64,000 nt of DNA from Anaerolineae bacterium (lineage in GTDB: Bacteria; Chloroflexota; Anaerolineae; Aggregatilineales; Phototrophicaceae): the NCBI GenBank assembly GCA_022821805.1, contig JAJECX010000038.1:1-64000 (forward strand), in the 5' to 3' direction. The position numbers and the translations under genes are program-made. Below the pieces are notes generated by a model. It made no database searches and was not told the origin of the DNA. It saw only the letters and a list, made by a program, of their open reading frames with translations. The stretch's first letter is position 1. Each line of letters starts with the position of its first letter. Shown piece by piece: positions 60,413 to 64,000 of the stretch.

Positions 60413-61435
60413 TCATTCCATTTCGAAGCGCGCGCCCAGCGCCTTTGGCGGGTCGGAGCGGAGGAAGGCGCGCAGGCGTCGCTGCACCGCGCGCGGCATA
60501 TACTGCAGCAGGCGCTCGGTAAGCCCGCCGCTGACGATGAGCAGCGTAACAATCATCAGCAGCCAGGGCAGGGTGTTGAGCAGAACAAAGGGAAAGTTAA
60601 TCTCCTGACCGAATATGAAGAGGCCGTTGGTCTGAATATAACTGGCGACAGCGCGCAGGGCGGCGAAAAGATACGCGCCCAAGACGACGCGGAAGGGATG
60701 CCAGCCGCCGAAGATCACGATGGCGAGGGCGATCCAGCCATCGCCTTGCATCGCTGGCGGGCTTGACCAACCCGGCTTGACATTGAGCGAATAGGCAGCC
60801 CCCGCCAAGCCGACCAGCGCGCCGCCGAAGAAGGTATACCAGTATCGGAGGCGCTGCACTTGGGCGCCGCGGGCGTAAGCCGCTTCGGGCCGTTCGCCGA
60901 TGGCGCGCAGGGTCAATCCGCCGCGAGCGCGAAAGAGCCAAAACCAGATGCCAAACATCAAAATGTAGCTGAAATAAACGAGGAGGTTCTGTTCAAAGAA
61001 GATAGTTCCCAGGATGGGAATATCTTCCAGCAGGGGAATGGCGAAGCGCTTGATCTGCGGACCGGGAATGCGCGTGAAGTCAGCGCCGAGGAAGCGCGCC
61101 AGCTCGGCCGCCAGCAGCGTCAAGACGAAGCCGACCGCGACTTGATCGCGCCGGAGCTTGATGCTGGAAAAACCGACCAGGGTGGCGATCAGCGCGCCGA
61201 CCAGCATGGCGACGGCGATGCCAAGCGCGATTTGCATGGGCGCATCAATTGCGCCGGTTTCTTGGGCGGTCCGGGCGGCGGCGAAGCCCAGCACGGCGGC
61301 CAGCGCCAGGCTGCCATCCAGCGACAGATTGACCACGCCCGCGCGCTCGGTGATGGTCTCGCCCAGGCTGGCGATCACCAGTGGCGTGGCTGTCCCGACG
61401 ATGCTGCTTAGCGTATTGAGGAATTCTTCGTTCAT
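60413..61435 (-). CDS. Nucleoside/simple-sugar ABC permease (NupQ/YufQ-type)
   Basis: 340 residues, about nine hydrophobic helices. LGETITERAGVVNLSLDGSLALAAVLGF is the typical opening of the branched-chain-amino-acid-like permease fold in BmpA-linked nucleoside importers. RAIGERPEAAYARGAQVQRLRYW is the conserved cytoplasmic loop. It pairs with the permease at 61502-62638. Neither the ATPase nor the BmpA-like binding protein is in the window. Confidence 0.87.
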   Translation of the reverse strand: MNEEFLNTLSSIVGTATPLVIASLGETITERAGVVNLSLDGSLALAAVLGFAAARTAQETGAIDAPMQIALGIAVAMLVGALIATLVGFSSIKLRRDQVAVGFVLTLLAAELARFLGADFTRIPGPQIKRFAIPLLEDIPILGTIFFEQNLLVYFSYILMFGIWFWLFRARGGLTLRAIGERPEAAYARGAQVQRLRYWYTFFGGALVGLAGAAYSLNVKPGWSSPPAMQGDGWIALAIVIFGGWHPFRVVLGAYLFAALRAVASYIQTNGLFIFGQEINFPFVLLNTLPWLLMIVTLLIVSGGLTERLLQYMPRAVQRRLRAFLRSDPPKALGARFEME

Positions 61436-61482
61436 GCCCCCATCCCCCGGCCCCTTCCCCCAGAGCGAGGGAAGGGGAGTTT
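61435..61482. repeat. Family B repeat between the two permease genes
   Basis: CCCCATCCCCCGGCCCCTTC with GAGGGAAGGGGAG; it starts at the NupQ-type start codon and matches the unit at 41835-41880. Confidence 0.8.
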
Positions 61483-61501
61483 CGACATTTGCAGTTTCAT
61501 T

Positions 61502-62638
61502 TTAAGCCCCTCCCTCTTTATGAGGTCGCGTAGACACTGACCCGTTGGGGAGGGGTTTGGGGTGGGGGGCTGATGATTCGTCTTCGTCTCCCAAGGTCCC
61601 CGGGAAGAAGACCTCCTGCACGCCATGGAAGAGAATCACAAAGAGGACGAGCAAGCCTTGCAGCACGCCGGCCAACGACGAATCCAGTTGGAGCGCGATC
61701 TGCAGGCGGGTGCTGCCGGTCAGGATTGCGGCGAAGGCGAAGGCGATAAGCGGCACCCAGAGCAGGCGGATGCTCAGCAGCAGCACGACCAGCAGACCGA
61801 GAAATCCGATGCCGCCCGATGCCAGGGGGCGCAAATTGTCGAAGGTGAAGAGGACGCGATAAGACCCGGCGATGCCGGCCAGCGCGCCACAGACGAGGAA
61901 GGCGCTCAAGGACGCGCGCTCGGTAGCGACGCCGAGCAGCAGCGCCGAGCGCATATTCTTGCCGACCGCTTTGAGATTCAGCCCCCAGCGCGTGGCGTTG
62001 AGCATAACCATAACGATGACAAAAGCGGCGATGACCAGCGCGATCATGAAGATATTGGTGGGAAAGCGCGAGGAGAATTCGGGCAGCAGGGCGGGCGTCG
62101 GGAAAGGCTCAGTGCCTTGCGCCGATCCGCCGATGCGCGGCTGCCAGGGTCCGGAGATCAGGTAGATCGAAATTACGTTGACCAGGGCGTTGAGCGCGAC
62201 GCCGCCGAAGATCTCGTTGACGCCCAGCCGGATTTTCAGCAAGCCCACGACGCCGCCCCAGAACATGCCGCCCAGCGCCGCGAGCGCGATCAGCATCACG
62301 TGGAGCAGGGGCGACAGACTCTCGTCAAGCAGGATATATTGCGCGCCCCAGCTGGCGAAGAGCGCGCCCATCATCATTTGCCCTTCGACGCCGATATTCC
62401 ACAAGCCGGCGCGGAAGGTGACGACCAGCCCGATGCTGACGAGGGTGAGCGGGATCCAGAAATTGACGACGCCGCCGATTTTGCGCGTGTCTTTGAAGGC
62501 GCCTTTCCAGAGGGCGTCGACGACTTCGAGCGGGTCGCGCCCCACGGCGATGACGAGGACGGCGCCGATCGCCAGCGAAATGGCGATGGGCAGGAGCAGG
62601 AAGGCGATTCGGATTGTGAGGGCGCGGGGGGAGTTCAT
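61502..62638 (-). CDS. Nucleoside/simple-sugar ABC permease (NupP/YufP-type)
   Basis: 378 residues with about ten helices. NFWIPLTLVSIGLVVTFRAGLWNIGVEGQMMMGALFASWG and VIMVMLNATRWGLNLKAVGKN are typical of the first permease of BmpA-type importers. The C-terminal 20 or so residues (SAPHPKPLPNGSVSTRPHK) are encoded by a family B repeat with a nested E element, replacing a normal short tail. It starts 8 bases after the AIPR stop, which is unusual for this operon type. Confidence 0.87.
   Translation of the reverse strand: MNSPRALTIRIAFLLLPIAISLAIGAVLVIAVGRDPLEVVDALWKGAFKDTRKIGGVVNFWIPLTLVSIGLVVTFRAGLWNIGVEGQMMMGALFASWGAQYILLDESLSPLLHVMLIALAALGGMFWGGVVGLLKIRLGVNEIFGGVALNALVNVISIYLISGPWQPRIGGSAQGTEPFPTPALLPEFSSRFPTNIFMIALVIAAFVIVMVMLNATRWGLNLKAVGKNMRSALLLGVATERASLSAFLVCGALAGIAGSYRVLFTFDNLRPLASGGIGFLGLLVVLLLSIRLLWVPLIAFAFAAILTGSTRLQIALQLDSSLAGVLQGLLVLFVILFHGVQEVFFPGTLGDEDESSAPHPKPLPNGSVSTRPHKEGGA
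61505..61571. repeat. Family B repeat with nested family E element, partly coding
   Basis: CCCCTCCCTCTTTATGA and TTGGGGAGGGGTTTGGGG arms enclose GGTCGCGTAGACACTGACCC (61524-61543). Compare the uninterrupted unit at 41967-42013. It overlaps the 3' end of the NupP-type gene. Confidence 0.75.
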
Positions 62639-62646
62639 GGGGCGTG

Positions 62647-64000
62647 TTACTGTTTTCTGATTACCGTCTCTAGGTCTTTGAAGAATACGATCTCAAACTC
62701 GCTCCATTTCATCCGACGACTTTCCTGCTCTTTACGGAAATCATCGAATAGCTGCAAAACACGATTGATAGACTCGAGAATCAGTTCCTCGGCAATTTCA
62801 CCGACATCGATTCCGGCAATTAGGTTTATGGATTTTGGAAGTTGCGAGGGAGCAAGCCCAGTGTGACGAGATATCACATGGGTCATTACGTGGTATCGAA
62901 TGGAGCTTCTCTGTGCCTGTTCGTACTTCTCATCTATGGAATCGTGCTTTAACAATTCATCAACAAGCTTGTAGAATCTAGCGCAGAAGAAATAGAATGC
63001 CGGATGAGTGTCATCATCAAATACGGCGCGGTACTTCTCGTCGTCCTCCGCACCCAAGTAATCGGACGGTCGTCCCCGCGCATCATCGGGCTTGCCAAGG
63101 CCAGTTGCGATTATGGCTTGTGCCAATGTCCTCAGGTCAATAATGCTTTTTGAAGGTTTGCCTTTATTTTTGTAGAAGTTTTTTCTGCGGTCGTAAAATA
63201 GAGGGAATTCCTTTTGTGCCAAGAAATACTCTTCAATGTTGCGATGTACCCTGTCGAGGGAGCGCAGAGCGTAAGTTGGAACAGCTGTTTGGCTATTGGT
63301 CGCTCGGATGATCGTTTCTCGATTCTCGTTGCCTTCGCCGACATCGATTATCCTTACCAGCAACCGTCTGTCATCTGACGACTTCTCGGGCAGCTCTCCA
63401 AAGTGACGCCAGATTGCTCGTGTCGTTTGCAATCCATTGACGATTTCCGGATTCTCTAGCTGCAGCGTTTTCCCTTTTGATGTGACTGATTTCACTAGCA
63501 AGGTTATGCCGTTGTTGAGCCACCAAAAGTCGTTTTCATCTCGTTGCTGGAGAGACTCTTGAATCTGGTTGTTAACCTTGTTATTCCCTTGCCAATCGCG
63601 GACGTTTGCTTCGAAGAGTCGCCAGTGCAAGCCGCCGTCATCCGCAGTGATGAACTCATTGTATTTGTCCAACCGCACTAAAGCCAAATAGCTAATACCT
63701 TTTTCATCTGCAGCAAGAGGTGGCTCGGCGGCAATAAGTTCTACAATATCTGGCGGTTTCGCTCGCGATAAATCCAGCAATTCGGTAGCGCCGAGAAAAT
63801 GAAATTTACAGTTGCATCCGCTGATTTGACGTTCGACCTTTCTTTCAAGTTGCCCGGCCTTGTCTTTGTGCTTCTTTGTTGGACTGCCCGCTTTAATGGA
63901 ATAAGAGAAAACGATGTTGATCTTTGGGGACGTGTGGCTTACGGAGTGGTATATGTCCCAAAACCACTCGAAAACCTGAATCACGCCAGAGTTATATGTC
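62647..64000 (-). CDS. AIPR-family abortive phage infection protein (5' end beyond window)
   Basis: At least 450 residues; the reading frame is open through the right edge, so the first visible start (GTG at 63984) is probably not the real one. The AIPR pattern is seen in the middle: LFEANVRDWQGNNKVNNQIQ, FWWLNNGITLLVKSV, NPEIVNGLQTTRAIW and REKGT-free NRETIIRATNSQTAV. AIPR proteins are linked to abortive infection defence, and the motif region resembles that of nucleic acid-processing enzymes. AT-rich compared with the permease operon it immediately precedes (8-base gap), pointing to insertion of foreign DNA there. Confidence 0.82.
   Translation of the reverse strand, partial: TYNSGVIQVFEWFWDIYHSVSHTSPKINIVFSYSIKAGSPTKKHKDKAGQLERKVERQISGCNCKFHFLGATELLDLSRAKPPDIVELIAAEPPLAADEKGISYLALVRLDKYNEFITADDGGLHWRLFEANVRDWQGNNKVNNQIQESLQQRDENDFWWLNNGITLLVKSVTSKGKTLQLENPEIVNGLQTTRAIWRHFGELPEKSSDDRRLLVRIIDVGEGNENRETIIRATNSQTAVPTYALRSLDRVHRNIEEYFLAQKEFPLFYDRRKNFYKNKGKPSKSIIDLRTLAQAIIATGLGKPDDARGRPSDYLGAEDDEKYRAVFDDDTHPAFYFFCARFYKLVDELLKHDSIDEKYEQAQRSSIRYHVMTHVISRHTGLAPSQLPKSINLIAGIDVGEIAEELILESINRVLQLFDDFRKEQESRRMKWSEFEIVFFKDLETVIRKQ

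Noticed and set aside
61625-62866. 413-codon open frame on the + strand over the permease
   Set aside because: Gln/Asp/Arg-rich shadow of hydrophobic helices on the other strand.
1-64000. tRNA or rRNA genes
   Set aside because: Read by eye for tRNA T-loop-like and rRNA-like sequence; none convincing was seen, though a covariance-model search would be decisive.

Overview
The window looks like a chromosomal piece of an uncultured bacterium, most likely a member of the Chloroflexota (Anaerolineae-like). This is inferred from gene content: TPR proteins with Pro-Thr linkers, several carbohydrate ABC importers, a MutL-type ATPase beside membrane proteins of unknown function, and gene ends full of short hairpin repeats. 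Most genes are GC-rich. A few clearly AT-richer genes (Fic protein, restriction-modification pair, TIR-like pair, AIPR protein) look acquired. No rRNA, tRNA or CRISPR array was recognised.

Layout. 1-2689: edge of a transposase and two paralogous membrane-anchored TPR proteins. 2901-5939: a NUDIX hydrolase and a soft-metal P-type ATPase with a clear sigma70 promoter and a palindrome. 5936-13615: Fic protein, RimI-like acetyltransferase, YCII protein, HEAT-repeat protein, SMP-30 lactonase, TfoX-N protein, FAD oxidoreductase, NUDIX, DinB and OsmC proteins. 13687-19542: sugar ABC importer with its own ATPase and two tandem binding proteins. 19662-22901: radical SAM/HhH protein, thymidylate kinase, Tat-exported peptidoglycan amidase, pterin dehydratase. 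22915-32513: a defence-rich stretch with a type II R-M pair, a TIR-like plus four-helix membrane pair (Thoeris-like) and an MmeI-like fused R-M enzyme, mixed with a glycosyltransferase, flavin reductase, MscL and a small coiled-coil protein. 32962-39227: a six-gene operon of membrane proteins ending in a MutL-like ASKHA ATPase, with no mutase. 39932-43371: a second sugar importer without ATPase. 43530-52090: MBL hydrolase, CPBP-like protein, sugar-nucleotide and glycosyl genes, methyltransferase, CrtC/AttH-like protein, M20 amidohydrolase, sulfatase. 52516-57894: a third sugar importer followed by a zinc alcohol dehydrogenase and a Gfo/Idh/MocA oxidoreductase. 58013-60322: secreted WD40-like protein, PAP2-like protein, NUDIX. 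60413-64000: two nucleoside-type ABC permeases directly behind an AIPR abortive-infection gene cut by the window edge.

How it fits together. The core lifestyle signal is a heterotroph taking up sugars, nucleosides and polymer breakdown products through several ABC systems. Only the importer at 13.7-19.5 kb carries an ATPase, so it may energise the other two sugar importers. Defence genes are interspersed. The most unusual sequence-level feature is a set of short repeat families (named A to E here). They sit just 3' of genes, sometimes nest inside each other, and in several places lie in frame inside coding sequence: twice in the MmeI-like enzyme, once in a glycosyltransferase, and at the C-terminus of a permease.
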